Source: Solidesulfovibrio magneticus
GTDB taxonomy: Bacteria > Desulfobacterota > Desulfovibrionia > Desulfovibrionales > Desulfovibrionaceae
Direction of reading: 5' to 3'
Assembly: GCA_002482565.1 (NCBI GenBank)
Contig: DLGG01000167.1
Coordinates: 1-28,213, forward strand
DNA: 28,213 bases
The position numbers and the translations under genes were made by a program. The notes under the pieces are model-generated. The model saw nothing but the letters and a program-made list of their open reading frames with translations. It was not told the DNA's origin and searched no databases. The stretch's first letter is position 1, and each line of letters starts with the position of its first letter. This document shows, piece after piece, positions 16,058 to 23,296 of this stretch.

Positions 16058-17518
16058 CTACCGCGTCTTGACGATCTGGGGCGGCTGCCACGTGCCCGCG
16101 CCCAGCGGCAGCACGGACGGTGCCTCGGTCCTGGGCCAGTAGAGCCGCATGACCAGATAGATCGGGCCGTCCGGGGCCGGCAGCCAGTTGGCTTGCTTGT
16201 CTTTGCCCGGCGAGCTCTTTTGCAGATGCATGGTCAGCGACCCGTCCGGGTTCTTGCGCATCCCGGGCAGCATGGGTGAATTGATGAGATAGCGGTTGAT
16301 GGGGTTTTTAATGAGCAACTGGGTTACGCCGTCGTACATGGTGATGGACCAGAAGGCGTTGACCGGCGGATACTGCCCGGCCGGGAAGGTGATGGCGTAA
16401 TCGTGCTTGCTGCCGTCGAGCAGTTCGCCGTCGGCCGTGGTCTTGGCCATGGGATAGACGGCCTCCACGGCGTCGTTGCCGTAGATGCCGGCCTTGGCCG
16501 CAGCGGCGCGCAACAGCCAGTCGCCGTGGTAGAAGGCCCGATCGCCAAAGGCTCCGGCGATGCGCCAGCCGTCGATCTCCTTGCCGAGATCGGCCACGGC
16601 CTGCACGACCTTGGCCTCGCCGGCCTTCATGCCGAGCAGGATTTCCGCCTTGTGGGCCAGGGACAGATCCTTGAAGTTAAACGTCTTGCCCGGCCCCACG
16701 CCGATGCGGGCGAGCTTTTCCCGAATGGCGAGTTCCTCGGGGCCGGCCGGGGCGAACTGCAGGGCGAAGTCGAGGTAGTCAAAGAATTCGAGCTTCACGA
16801 GCTCCTTGTCGATCTTGGGGAAGGCCACGGCCGGGGCTGCGGCCGGCGGCTGCTTTTTGAGGAAAGCCGACAGCGGCCGGGCCTTGTAGCCGGCCTGCAC
16901 CTTCTGGACGTTTGGCATGTCGGCGGCGGTGAAGAGCTGGGTGCGGAAGATGGCGATGGCGAATGCGGTGCTCGACCGGAAGATGCCCTTGAGGCCGGCC
17001 GGCGTCTCGCCCTTCCAGTCCGGCCCGACAACGAGATAGTCGCCCGGGGCGTTGCCCGTGGCCCGGCTGCCGATATAACCGAAATTAAACGTGTTGCCGT
17101 CCACGAGCTGGACGCTGTAGTAACGCTTCTTTTCCACGGCCGGCACGGTCAGCACCAGGGGCTCGGCGCGCAAGTCCATGGCCACGAAGGAATACGGCGT
17201 GTCGCTGTTGGGGGTGACGACGGTCGTATCCTTGTAGGTAAACACGTGGCTTTCGTTGGAGAGCTGATTGAACGGCGCTTTGAACTGCCCGGAGTCGCGG
17301 TCCACGGCGAACTCGTAGGTAACCGCGTAGTTCATGACGATGGGCAGGCCGTAGATGAAGCCCTCTTCGGCGATGGCCCGGACCTGGGCAAAATCGAGGC
17401 GATCCTTGTCTTGTTCCTGGGCCTTGGCGACCACGTCGCCGCGCCGGGCGCAACCGGCCAGCAATAGCAGCGCGGCTAAGGCGGCCAGTGCGGCGCGCCA
17501 GGCAAATGTCCCTTTCAT
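16058..17518 (-). CDS. DUF1254/DUF1214 domain lipoprotein
   Basis: A 486-residue exported lipoprotein: a hydrophobic signal followed by lipobox LLAGC (Cys23). The N-terminal half carries the DUF1254 pattern (AEEGFIYGLPIVMNYAVTYE, NQLSNESHVFTYKDTTVVTP, NSDTPYSFVAMDLRAEPLVL) and the C-terminal half the DUF1214 pattern (AFWSITMYDG, NPINRYLINS, followed by a Gly/Asp-rich stretch and QANWLPAPDGPIYLVMRLYW). The function of this widespread family is not established. It is expected to be membrane-anchored facing the periplasm. The RBS GAGGAG lies 8 nt before the ATG. It is transcribed alone; a 20-bp palindrome lies about 70 nt upstream. Confidence 0.9.
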   Translation of the reverse strand: MKGTFAWRAALAALAALLLLAGCARRGDVVAKAQEQDKDRLDFAQVRAIAEEGFIYGLPIVMNYAVTYEFAVDRDSGQFKAPFNQLSNESHVFTYKDTTVVTPNSDTPYSFVAMDLRAEPLVLTVPAVEKKRYYSVQLVDGNTFNFGYIGSRATGNAPGDYLVVGPDWKGETPAGLKGIFRSSTAFAIAIFRTQLFTAADMPNVQKVQAGYKARPLSAFLKKQPPAAAPAVAFPKIDKELVKLEFFDYLDFALQFAPAGPEELAIREKLARIGVGPGKTFNFKDLSLAHKAEILLGMKAGEAKVVQAVADLGKEIDGWRIAGAFGDRAFYHGDWLLRAAAAKAGIYGNDAVEAVYPMAKTTADGELLDGSKHDYAITFPAGQYPPVNAFWSITMYDGVTQLLIKNPINRYLINSPMLPGMRKNPDGSLTMHLQKSSPGKDKQANWLPAPDGPIYLVMRLYWPRTEAPSVLPLGAGTWQPPQIVKTR

Positions 17519-18027
17519 TCCTATTCTCCTCTCAGTTTAGCGGCTTGGATACGGCAATGCCTGGCGCAGACGGTGCGGTGTGTCGCGCCGGATACCACGG
17601 AGGGTATCCTCAATGGCAGAATACAGACAAAGGGAAGTTTCTGGCAAGGGATTCCGATCCTGCGGGGAAAGTCGCGCCGGCCGTGCGGGCCGGGGCGTTC
17701 TCCCGGCTTGCCGGGAAGCGTGAGCGGAAGGCGCTGTGGGGGTGGGCTTCATCGGCCCGTGACAGGTCCGTAGAGACGAAAGAGCGGCAGGCGGCATCCC
17801 GGCGAAGCCCGATGTCCGGCGCTGGCAGGTCCGGTCCATATCCGACGGATGCGCCCACCGGCTGCGTCATGTCCGGCGGCCGCGCGAGTCGGCCGGTTCA
17901 GGTCCGGCGGCCGCGCCTGCCGTCCGGGGGAGGTCTGCGAGGTCAGCCTCGCGCGAGGCAGGGCCAAGCCTGACGGCGGCCGCGCCTGCCCTCCGGGTCA
18001 AGCGACCCCTCGGGCACGCTTGGCCGG
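17519..18027. other. gene-free region with GC-rich direct repeats
   Basis: Open frames here give low-complexity Arg/Gly/Ala translations without domain content. The 17-mer CGGCGGCCGCGCCTGCC occurs twice, at 17905-17921 and 17974-17990 (69 nt apart), with a partial copy near 17874. The segment must also hold the promoter of the DUF1254 gene; only the palindrome at 17590-17609 stands out. Confidence 0.45.
17590..17609. promoter_or_regulatory. candidate operator upstream of the DUF1254 gene
   Basis: A perfect 7-bp inverted repeat, GGATACC (17590-17596) and GGTATCC (17603-17609), with a 6-nt spacer, 72 nt before the start codon. The size fits a dimeric regulator site; no regulator is identified. 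Confidence 0.35.
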
Positions 18028-19419
18028 CTACCGGCCGAGGTTGATTTCGCCGGTCTTCTTGAGCTTTCGCAGGAGCTTGTCGTCGGGCGTGGCCAGACGC
18101 GGCGCGTCGACCGCGAAATTGGCCAGGATCATGCCGCAAAACTTCTCGCCCCGGTAGACTTCCACCCGGTAGACGAGGCCGGCCTTGTCCACGGAAAATT
18201 CCTTTTTGAGGTCGCCACGGCCGATGACCGCACCGGCTTCGTCGCTCAGGCCCGGCTTGGAAAAGCCGATGACGTTGACCCGGTAATCCGCGCCCTTGCC
18301 CACGGAAAACCCTTGGCGCACGTCCACCACCCGGCCGAAGGGCACCTCCCGGCGCGCGCCGTCGATGTCCATGGGCACGGCGGCCAGGCTTGCGTCGAAC
18401 TCCACGAATTGCGGATCGAGCTCGGTGACGTTGGTGTTGCCGAAATACACCTTGAGGCTCTTGTCCGCCGAGACCAGGGCCAGGATGGGGCTGGACGGCC
18501 GGTATTCCACGGCGCTGTCCTTCTTGAGCGGAATGTAGCGCAGCCGTTCCCGGGCGTTTCGCAGATCGAGAAACATCTTGTCGCCAAAAAACGACACCGC
18601 CACATTCTGTTGCAGGGCCTGGGCCACTTGCGGCGCGCCAAGCTCGAAGGTGCGCTCGAAATCGAGGCCAAAGGATTTGAAGAACGACTCGATGACCCGC
18701 AGATGGTAATACGACCGCATGGGCGGCGGCAGATTCTTGCTGCCTTCGATGCCAAAGGCCGGCTTGCCCTGGCCGATGGCGAAATAGGTCAGCGTCTTGG
18801 CCATTTCCTTGGCCGTCTCGTTATTCAAGTCATGGGTATGGGTGTTTTTGACGTGGTAGGCGTGCAGCGGTTCGTAGAGGTGCTCGTTGGCGGCGGCCAC
18901 GGCCCGGCCGGCCAGTTCCAGGAGGTTGCCGAAACGCGGCGCGTCGGCGGTGTCCTGGTCGATGATGACCGACTGGCCCCAGCGCAAGGGATTTTGCCAT
19001 TCGTTGACTGCGGTCGGGCTGTAGTAGCCCCAGCCGTCGTGAAGGTGCAGCACCGCGTCGACCTTCTCGTCGCGGATGATGGCCTTGATCTTCTGCACGG
19101 CGGCGTATTCCGGGTCCCCGGGGTCGAGGTCGGCGAATTTGCGGTTCATGTCGCCGTACACGCCCCGCGAACAGCGGATGATGCTCAGGAAATTGAGGTT
19201 GGGCACCACCCAGACCGCGCCGGAGTTGATCTTGTAGTGGGAAACAAGCAGGGCCGCCGCCGAAAACCCGCCCGGTTCGTCGCCCTGGATGCCGCCGATG
19301 ACCAGGATGGTCGGTCCGGGGCGGCCGGAGTCGAGCTTGTGCAGGGTGAAATCAAGATTGCCGCAGGGCGCGGCCGTGGCGGCGAGAAGCAGGACAAATA
19401 GAGCCGTGAGCAAACGCAT
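18028..19419 (-). CDS. csd4: Csd4/Pgp1-like peptidoglycan D,L-carboxypeptidase (peptidase M99)
   Basis: A 463-residue exported protein (signal peptide to about residue 19) resembling Helicobacter Csd4 and Campylobacter Pgp1. These periplasmic zinc peptidases trim murein tripeptides to dipeptides and set helical cell shape. Seen: LVIGGIQGDEPGGFSAAALL, which carries the unusual zinc ligand pair Gln45 and Glu48; GVYGDMNRKFADLDP with Arg93 for substrate binding; LHLHDGWGYY with His127 as third ligand; and FGIEGSKNL with Glu225 as likely catalytic base. A long C-terminal part (about 250-463) fits the two extra beta-domains of Csd4. GAGG lies 6 nt before the ATG. The family call rests on these motifs from memory. 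It is transcribed alone. Confidence 0.8.
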   Translation of the reverse strand: MRLLTALFVLLLAATAAPCGNLDFTLHKLDSGRPGPTILVIGGIQGDEPGGFSAAALLVSHYKINSGAVWVVPNLNFLSIIRCSRGVYGDMNRKFADLDPGDPEYAAVQKIKAIIRDEKVDAVLHLHDGWGYYSPTAVNEWQNPLRWGQSVIIDQDTADAPRFGNLLELAGRAVAAANEHLYEPLHAYHVKNTHTHDLNNETAKEMAKTLTYFAIGQGKPAFGIEGSKNLPPPMRSYYHLRVIESFFKSFGLDFERTFELGAPQVAQALQQNVAVSFFGDKMFLDLRNARERLRYIPLKKDSAVEYRPSSPILALVSADKSLKVYFGNTNVTELDPQFVEFDASLAAVPMDIDGARREVPFGRVVDVRQGFSVGKGADYRVNVIGFSKPGLSDEAGAVIGRGDLKKEFSVDKAGLVYRVEVYRGEKFCGMILANFAVDAPRLATPDDKLLRKLKKTGEINLGR

Positions 19420-19905
19420 GGGACCTCGGCGCGGCGCGGTTAGAAGTGGCAGGACGGGGCCAGCCTACGCCAATCCGGGCCAAAAGTCACCTCGCCGTCG
19501 TGCTGTTCCGGGCAGGCTGCCCATGACGGCCGACACAACGGCAAACGGCTGCCGCGCCGCCCCGTCTGCCTTGCGGACCATCCCGCCCGCCGTTTTCGCG
19601 GACAGTTCGGCACGGGTGCCCCGGACACGGGTCTGCCCCAAGCCCCGCCTCCTGGCCCGGCACGCCGTGCAGGCGACCCCCCCCCGACACGCACGCCCTT
19701 TGGCCAGTCTGCCGCCACACGGCCAAGCCGTCGCAAGCTTCCCGTCACTGGCTTTCCACAAAGCCACAACCATCTAATTTTACTGTTCATTATTTTTTTA
19801 CAAAGCCTCTTCCCAGGTCCGCTGGTTCCTGTATAGTTACGATGTCTCGTCTTTTTAAAGCTGGCTTTTTTGTCGCTTAAAAATCCCAAAAAACAGGACG
19901 TACCG
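19420..19905. other. intergenic region between csd4-like and NYN genes (divergent)
   Basis: No gene is supported in this stretch. Positions 19440-19770 are GC-rich without recognisable structure. From 19772 the sequence turns AT-rich, with TATAGT at 19832-19837 as a likely -10 for the NYN gene; no good -35 is seen. A frame open from a TTG at 19870 has no RBS. Confidence 0.4.
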
Positions 19906-20505
19906 ATGACCAATCGCCGATTGTGGCTCATTGACGCTGGCTACATGTACCGGGGGCAATCCTATTACAATAGGGAATATAGCATTGACTATGTCAAGCT
20001 GCGCAACAAACTGGAAGCCGAAACCCCCATCTGGCGCGCCTATTACCTCAATTCCATTCCCCACCCCACCCCGGAATCCCAGATCGCCTTCTACAACTGG
20101 ATGCGCTCCGCCCCGCCCCAGGGACCGAAAATCATCACCAAGCTCTACGAACTGCGCACCAGCGAAATCAACGAGCTTTACTGCGAGCAATGCCGCCGCA
20201 AGGTGCCCGTCACCTGCCCCAACGACCGGGCCCACCGCCTGAGCCGCGAGCAGCAAAAAGGCGTCGACGTGGGCCTGGCCACCCTGGCGCTCACCCACAT
20301 CGAGAACTACGATACGCTGATCCTCTCTTCCGGCGACAGCGACCTCCTCGACGCCGTGGAGTACATCACCGAGAAGAACAAGCGCTTCGAGCTGCTGGTC
20401 TTTAAAAACGGCGTCTCCACCGACCTCCAGTGCCGGGCCGACCGCATCTGGTGGATCGACGAGTTCGCCCACGAAGTGGCCCGCGAAGCCCGGGTCATGT
20501 CCTAG
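19906..20505 (+). CDS. NYN-domain (PIN-like) protein with cysteine insert
   Basis: A 199-residue NYN/LabA-type protein, a PIN-like fold usually linked to RNA cleavage. The acidic site residues are visible: Asp10 (LWLIDAGYMY), Asp121 (KGVDVGLA), Asp144 and Asp146 (LSSGDSDLLDAVEYI). Between the first and second acidic blocks lies YCEQCRRKVPVTCPNDRAH (Cys93, Cys96, Cys104, His110), which could bind a metal and is not part of the minimal NYN fold. The ATG at 19906 is preferred to the upstream TTG at 19870 because CAGGACG precedes it. It stands alone between AT-rich regions; no partner gene is adjacent. Its RNA target is unknown. Confidence 0.85.
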   Translation: MTNRRLWLIDAGYMYRGQSYYNREYSIDYVKLRNKLEAETPIWRAYYLNSIPHPTPESQIAFYNWMRSAPPQGPKIITKLYELRTSEINELYCEQCRRKVPVTCPNDRAHRLSREQQKGVDVGLATLALTHIENYDTLILSSGDSDLLDAVEYITEKNKRFELLVFKNGVSTDLQCRADRIWWIDEFAHEVAREARVMS

Positions 20506-20570
20506 TGGCGTGTCCACGAAAAGCACATAAGGCATTCCGCAGACAAGACATGAGAACCAGAGGTTTTCCT

Positions 20571-20594
20571 TCAAAAATACAACCGTATTTTTGA
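20571..20594. repeat. AT-rich palindrome, AATAC family copy 3
   Basis: A perfect 10-bp inverted repeat, TCAAAAATAC (20571-20580) and GTATTTTTGA (20585-20594), around AACC. It is the most regular of the four copies and lies 65 nt after the NYN stop. Confidence 0.7.
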
Positions 20595-20648
20595 AAGAAG
20601 GAACGCTGCAGCTGCCCAGCTTCGGGCCTGCCGGTTTTAAGGCCATGC

Positions 20649-20681
20649 GGCCGGGACACATGTTCCGGCCGTTTGTTTTTT
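20649..20681 (+). terminator. probable intrinsic terminator behind the NYN gene
   Basis: GGCCGGGA (20649-20656) pairs with TTCCGGCC (20663-20670) with one G-T wobble and a 6-nt loop, followed by GTTTGTTTTTT. It is the best terminator candidate for the NYN transcript, 144 nt after the stop. Confidence 0.6.
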
Positions 20682-20920
20682 GGCCTCCGCCGGTTTGGTG
20701 AATAGCCCTCGGCCTTTCCGGCTTTCCCGGTCCGGGCATCTGGTTGTCGGGCTGCCGGAGAGACGTGTTCCTTCCCGGATCGCCCGGGACCTGGACGCGT
20801 CGGCAGGCTGCACCTCCCTCCCCTCGCGTCGGCGCAGCCTGCCGTCGGCGTTTTTTTCGCCCGAAATCGTGACCAAGAGCATATTTGATTACGGCATGTT
20901 ACATCTAACGTAGCCAACTT

Positions 20921-20948
20921 TTGTTTCGAAGAATGGACGAATTACAAT
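20921..20948 (+). promoter_or_regulatory. candidate sigma70 promoter of the NifX/Mrp cluster
   Basis: TTGTTT (20921-20926), a 16-nt spacer and TACAAT (20943-20948). It lies about 110 nt before the first gene. No sigma54 -24/-12 element (GG-N10-GC in a TGGCAC/TTGC context) was found in this region. Confidence 0.4.
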
Positions 20949-20962
20949 CCCGCATTACACAA

Positions 20963-20985
20963 TATGGGCTAATTATTCGCCCATA
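20963..20985. promoter_or_regulatory. candidate operator upstream of the NifX/Mrp cluster
   Basis: Inverted repeat TATGGGC (20963-20969) and GCCCATA (20979-20985) with a 9-nt AT-rich spacer, just downstream of the candidate -10. The position fits a repressor site or an early leader hairpin. Confidence 0.35.
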
Positions 20986-21059
20986 AGCCTGCCGGCATCC
21001 TGGTCTCCGCTGGTGTCTCGACAGTAACCACATGAAATAACGAACTTCTCATTTTAGGC

Positions 21060-21545
21060 ATGATTCCTGCCTATGGCGAGGCCAAGAGCACCGCCATGCC
21101 GCCCAAACCACGCCATCCCTATCCCACGCCGCCCTGCCGGGTCTGCCTGGCCTGCCACGGCCCCAGACTGGCCACCCTGCTGGAGACGGCCACGACCTTC
21201 TGCTGTTTTGCCCTGGCCCCGGAGGGCGTGGCCGCCCTGGCCTCCTGGCCCATGCCGCCGGGCGGGTTGATCGACCTGGCCGCCCTGCTCGCCGCCGCCG
21301 ACGTCGGCCATCTCGTCTGCGGCGGGGCCACCTGCTGCTGCCTGGCCCCCTTTGCCCGGCGCGGCATCGCCGTGGCCGCCTGGATAAACGGCGACGTGGC
21401 CGACGTGCTGTCCGCCATCGCGCACAACCGCCTCGACGCACTGCTCGCCCCTGGCGCGCGCCCGGGCCGGATCGCCTCCGGCCCGGGCCGGCCGGGCCGG
21501 CCCGGCCGACGGGACAACCTGACGGAGTTGCTTCGCCATGAATGA
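21060..21545 (+). CDS. cysteine-rich NifX-like protein
   Basis: A 161-residue protein that looks like a divergent NifX/dinitrogenase-cofactor (DNCB) domain. CRVCLACHGPRLATLLETAT (from residue 26) matches the family's opening strand and FD-like segment, DVGHLVCGGA (81-90) matches the usual 'vdavicGgi' turn, and AAWINGDVADVLSAIAHNRL the C-terminal helix. It has nine Cys, clustered as C26-x2-C29-x2-C32, C48-C49, and C87 with C92-C93-C94, far more than usual for NifX. The tail is GRPGR-rich and probably flexible. An alternative start is ATG 21096, which keeps the whole domain; neither start has a good RBS. It overlaps the mrp gene by 8 nt, so co-translation with that ATPase is likely. Confidence 0.65.
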   Translation: MIPAYGEAKSTAMPPKPRHPYPTPPCRVCLACHGPRLATLLETATTFCCFALAPEGVAALASWPMPPGGLIDLAALLAAADVGHLVCGGATCCCLAPFARRGIAVAAWINGDVADVLSAIAHNRLDALLAPGARPGRIASGPGRPGRPGRRDNLTELLRHE

Positions 21546-22416
21546 ACAAGGCCTTCGCGACCTCAACGAAGAAATCGGCGGCAAGCCCAAAGCCACCGGC
21601 CTGGACCAGGTCCGGTCCGTCATTGTCGTGCTCTCGGGCAAGGGCGGCGTGGGCAAGTCCACCGTGGCCGCCAACCTGGCCGCCGGACTGGCCATGGAGG
21701 GCCTGCGTACCGGGCTGCTCGACGTCGACGTCCACGGCCCGAGCATCCCGCGCCTGCTCAAGCTCACCGGCTTTCAGCCCGGCATGTCCGCGCGCGGCAT
21801 GTTGCCCGTCGAGTGGCACTGGAACCTCGGCGTCATGTCCATCGGCCTGCTTTTGCCCAGCCGCGACGACGCCGTCATTTGGCGCGGGCCGGCCAAGGCC
21901 GGGGTCATCGCCCAGCTGGCCGAACAGGTCGATTGGGGCGCTCGCGACGTGCTGGTGGTCGACTGCCCTCCGGGCACCGGCGACGAACCCCTGTCCGTGC
22001 TCCAGATTTTCGGCCCCAAGGCCATGGGGCTCATCGTCACCTCGCCCCAGGACGTGGCCGTGGACGATGTGCGCCGCTCCATCACCTTCTGCCGCCAGCT
22101 CGGCAACCCCATCCTCGGCATTGTCGAAAATTTGAGCGGGTTCGTCTGCCCGGACTGCGGCGCGACCCACCACATCTTCAGCACCGGCGGCGGCGAGCGG
22201 CTGGCCGAGGAAGCCGGCGTGCCGTTTTTGGGCCGCCTGCCCATCGACCCGGAAGTGGCCCGCTCCGGCGACGACGGCGACGTCTATCTGGCCGTGGCCG
22301 GCCAGGGACCGGCGGCCGCCGCCTTCAAGCCCATCCTGGCCGCCGCCGTCGCGGCCGTGGGACCGGCCGCCGCCTCGCAAGCCAGGGACGCCCAGGAGGC
22401 CGCCCATGCCGGCTAG
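21538..22416 (+). CDS. mrp: Mrp/NBP35 family iron-sulfur carrier ATPase
   Basis: A 292-residue P-loop protein of the Mrp/ApbC family. The deviant Walker A is SGKGGVGKST (33-42), LDVDVHGPSIP (61-71) follows, then DCPPGTGDEPLS (142-153), and the C-terminal CPDC (Cys204, Cys207) bridges a [4Fe-4S] cluster between dimer subunits. The N-terminal ferredoxin-like Cys motif of eukaryotic Nbp35 is absent, as usual for bacterial Mrp. Members bind and transfer Fe-S clusters in an ATP-dependent way. It starts inside the preceding NifX-like gene and ends 11 nt inside the NifU-like gene, a tightly coupled trio. Compare the Mrp protein of the Desulfovibrio ORP complex. Confidence 0.92.
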   Translation: MNEQGLRDLNEEIGGKPKATGLDQVRSVIVVLSGKGGVGKSTVAANLAAGLAMEGLRTGLLDVDVHGPSIPRLLKLTGFQPGMSARGMLPVEWHWNLGVMSIGLLLPSRDDAVIWRGPAKAGVIAQLAEQVDWGARDVLVVDCPPGTGDEPLSVLQIFGPKAMGLIVTSPQDVAVDDVRRSITFCRQLGNPILGIVENLSGFVCPDCGATHHIFSTGGGERLAEEAGVPFLGRLPIDPEVARSGDDGDVYLAVAGQGPAAAAFKPILAAAVAAVGPAAASQARDAQEAAHAG

Positions 22417-22900
22417 CCCCGACAAGGACACCCTGGACATGATGCTCGACGTCTTCGAGCAGGAGCAGCGCGACGACCTCATCGCCCGCTTCGGCGAGAA
22501 GGGCTTTGCCGTCTGGCGCGACGCCCCGAATCGGGCGCGCCTGGAAACGCCGACCACCGTCGGCACGGTCAAGGGCTCCTGCGGCGACACCATTTCCATC
22601 GCCCTGCTCGTTTCCGGCGAACGCATCGCCGCGACCGATTTCGACACCGACGGCTGCGCCTCAAGCCTCATCGCCGCCGCCACCGCCGCTTCGCTGGCCG
22701 CCGGCAAGACCCTGGACGAGGCCGTGGACATCGACGAAGCGGCCGTGGTCGCGACGGTGGGCCGGTTTCCCGACGACGACCGCCACTGCGCCTATCTGGC
22801 CGCCGCCGCCGTGCGCGAGGCCGTCCACCGCTGGATGATCGCCGGCGGCGCGTTGGCTTCGGCCCAAATCCACGAAAACGCCCAGGACGCCCAGGCCTGA
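22406..22900 (+). CDS. NifU/IscU-type iron-sulfur cluster scaffold
   Basis: A 164-residue protein matching the NifU N-terminal/IscU scaffold fold. The three cluster-ligand cysteines are present with their contexts: GSCGD (Cys59, Asp61), DTDGCASSLIAAATA (Cys84) and DDRHCAYLAAAAVREA (Cys128). The Asp after the first Cys is the residue that tunes cluster release in IscU. About 35 extra residues precede the fold. Such scaffolds assemble transient [2Fe-2S] or [4Fe-4S] clusters for delivery. It overlaps mrp by 11 nt and is followed by a NifX gene. No cysteine desulfurase is encoded nearby, so sulfur must come from elsewhere. It could equally hold another metal-sulfur cluster. Confidence 0.85.
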   Translation: MPASPDKDTLDMMLDVFEQEQRDDLIARFGEKGFAVWRDAPNRARLETPTTVGTVKGSCGDTISIALLVSGERIAATDFDTDGCASSLIAAATAASLAAGKTLDEAVDIDEAAVVATVGRFPDDDRHCAYLAAAAVREAVHRWMIAGGALASAQIHENAQDAQA

Positions 22901-22915
22901 GCCATGGAGAAACAC

Positions 22916-23248
22916 ATGAACGCCATTATCGCCGTCAGCAGCGAAGGCCCCACCCTGGCCGACGCCGTGGACCCGCGCTTCGGCCGGGCCGCCGGCTTCG
23001 TCCTCGTGGACCCCGCCGGCAACGTTTCCTACCTCGACAACGGTTCCTCCCAGGCCATGGCCCACGGGGCCGGGCTGGAAACCGCCCGCCGCCTGGCCGA
23101 CGCCGGCGTCTCGGTCGTGCTCTCGGGCGTGGTCGGCCCCAAGGCCGCCGCCGCCCTCAAGGCGGCCGGGCTGACCGCCGTCGAAGGCCTGGACGGCCGC
23201 ACCGTGGGCGAGGCCGTGGCCGCCTACCGCGCCGGCCAGACGGGCTGA
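22916..23248 (+). CDS. NifX family Mo-Fe cluster-binding protein
   Basis: A 110-residue NifX/DNCB-domain protein. It opens MNAIIAVSSEGPTLADAVDP followed by RFGRAAGFVLVD, then GVSVVLSGVVGPKAAAALKA and the terminal helix TVGEAVAAYRAG. These small proteins bind metal-sulfur cofactors (FeMo-co precursors, or the Mo-Cu cluster of the orange protein). This copy has no Cys at all, so a cluster would have to be held by other residues or at an interface. The start at 22916 is chosen because GGAGAAACAC precedes it and the domain starts there; the in-frame ATG at 22904 lacks an RBS. It lies 15 nt after the NifU-like gene. Confidence 0.9.
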   Translation: MNAIIAVSSEGPTLADAVDPRFGRAAGFVLVDPAGNVSYLDNGSSQAMAHGAGLETARRLADAGVSVVLSGVVGPKAAAALKAAGLTAVEGLDGRTVGEAVAAYRAGQTG

Positions 23249-23296
23249 GGCCGTGACGGCAATGCTCACATCGTCTTCGTCGCCAAAGGACAAACC

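Larger units (their letters stand above)
20506..21059. other. gene-free region between the NYN gene and the NifX/Mrp cluster
   Basis: No convincing gene. It contains, in order: GTCCACGAAAAGC at 20512-20524 (shared with 26354), an AT-rich palindrome, a terminator, a second hairpin with CGGCAGGCTGC (20801-20811) against 20834-20844 and seven T from 20851, and an AT-rich 20870-21059 with a candidate promoter and a 7-bp inverted repeat. Confidence 0.5.

Noticed and set aside
17488..17973. 161-residue plus-strand open frame upstream of the DUF1254 gene
   Set aside because: No RBS, low-complexity Arg/Gly/Ser translation, and it overlaps the start of the lipoprotein gene.
20801..20857. Second terminator-like hairpin with seven T before the NifX/Mrp cluster
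   Set aside because: The 11-bp stem is good but the loop is over 20 nt and the T-run is 6 nt from the stem, so it was not called as a separate terminator.
20870..21059. sigma54 promoter expected by analogy with the ORP operons
   Set aside because: No sequence with GG and GC at proper -24/-12 spacing in a TGGCAC/TTGC context was found.
21049..22731. 560-residue minus-strand open frame opposite the NifX/Mrp genes
   Set aside because: Antisense shadow; the sense frames carry intact Walker, CxxC and IscU motifs.
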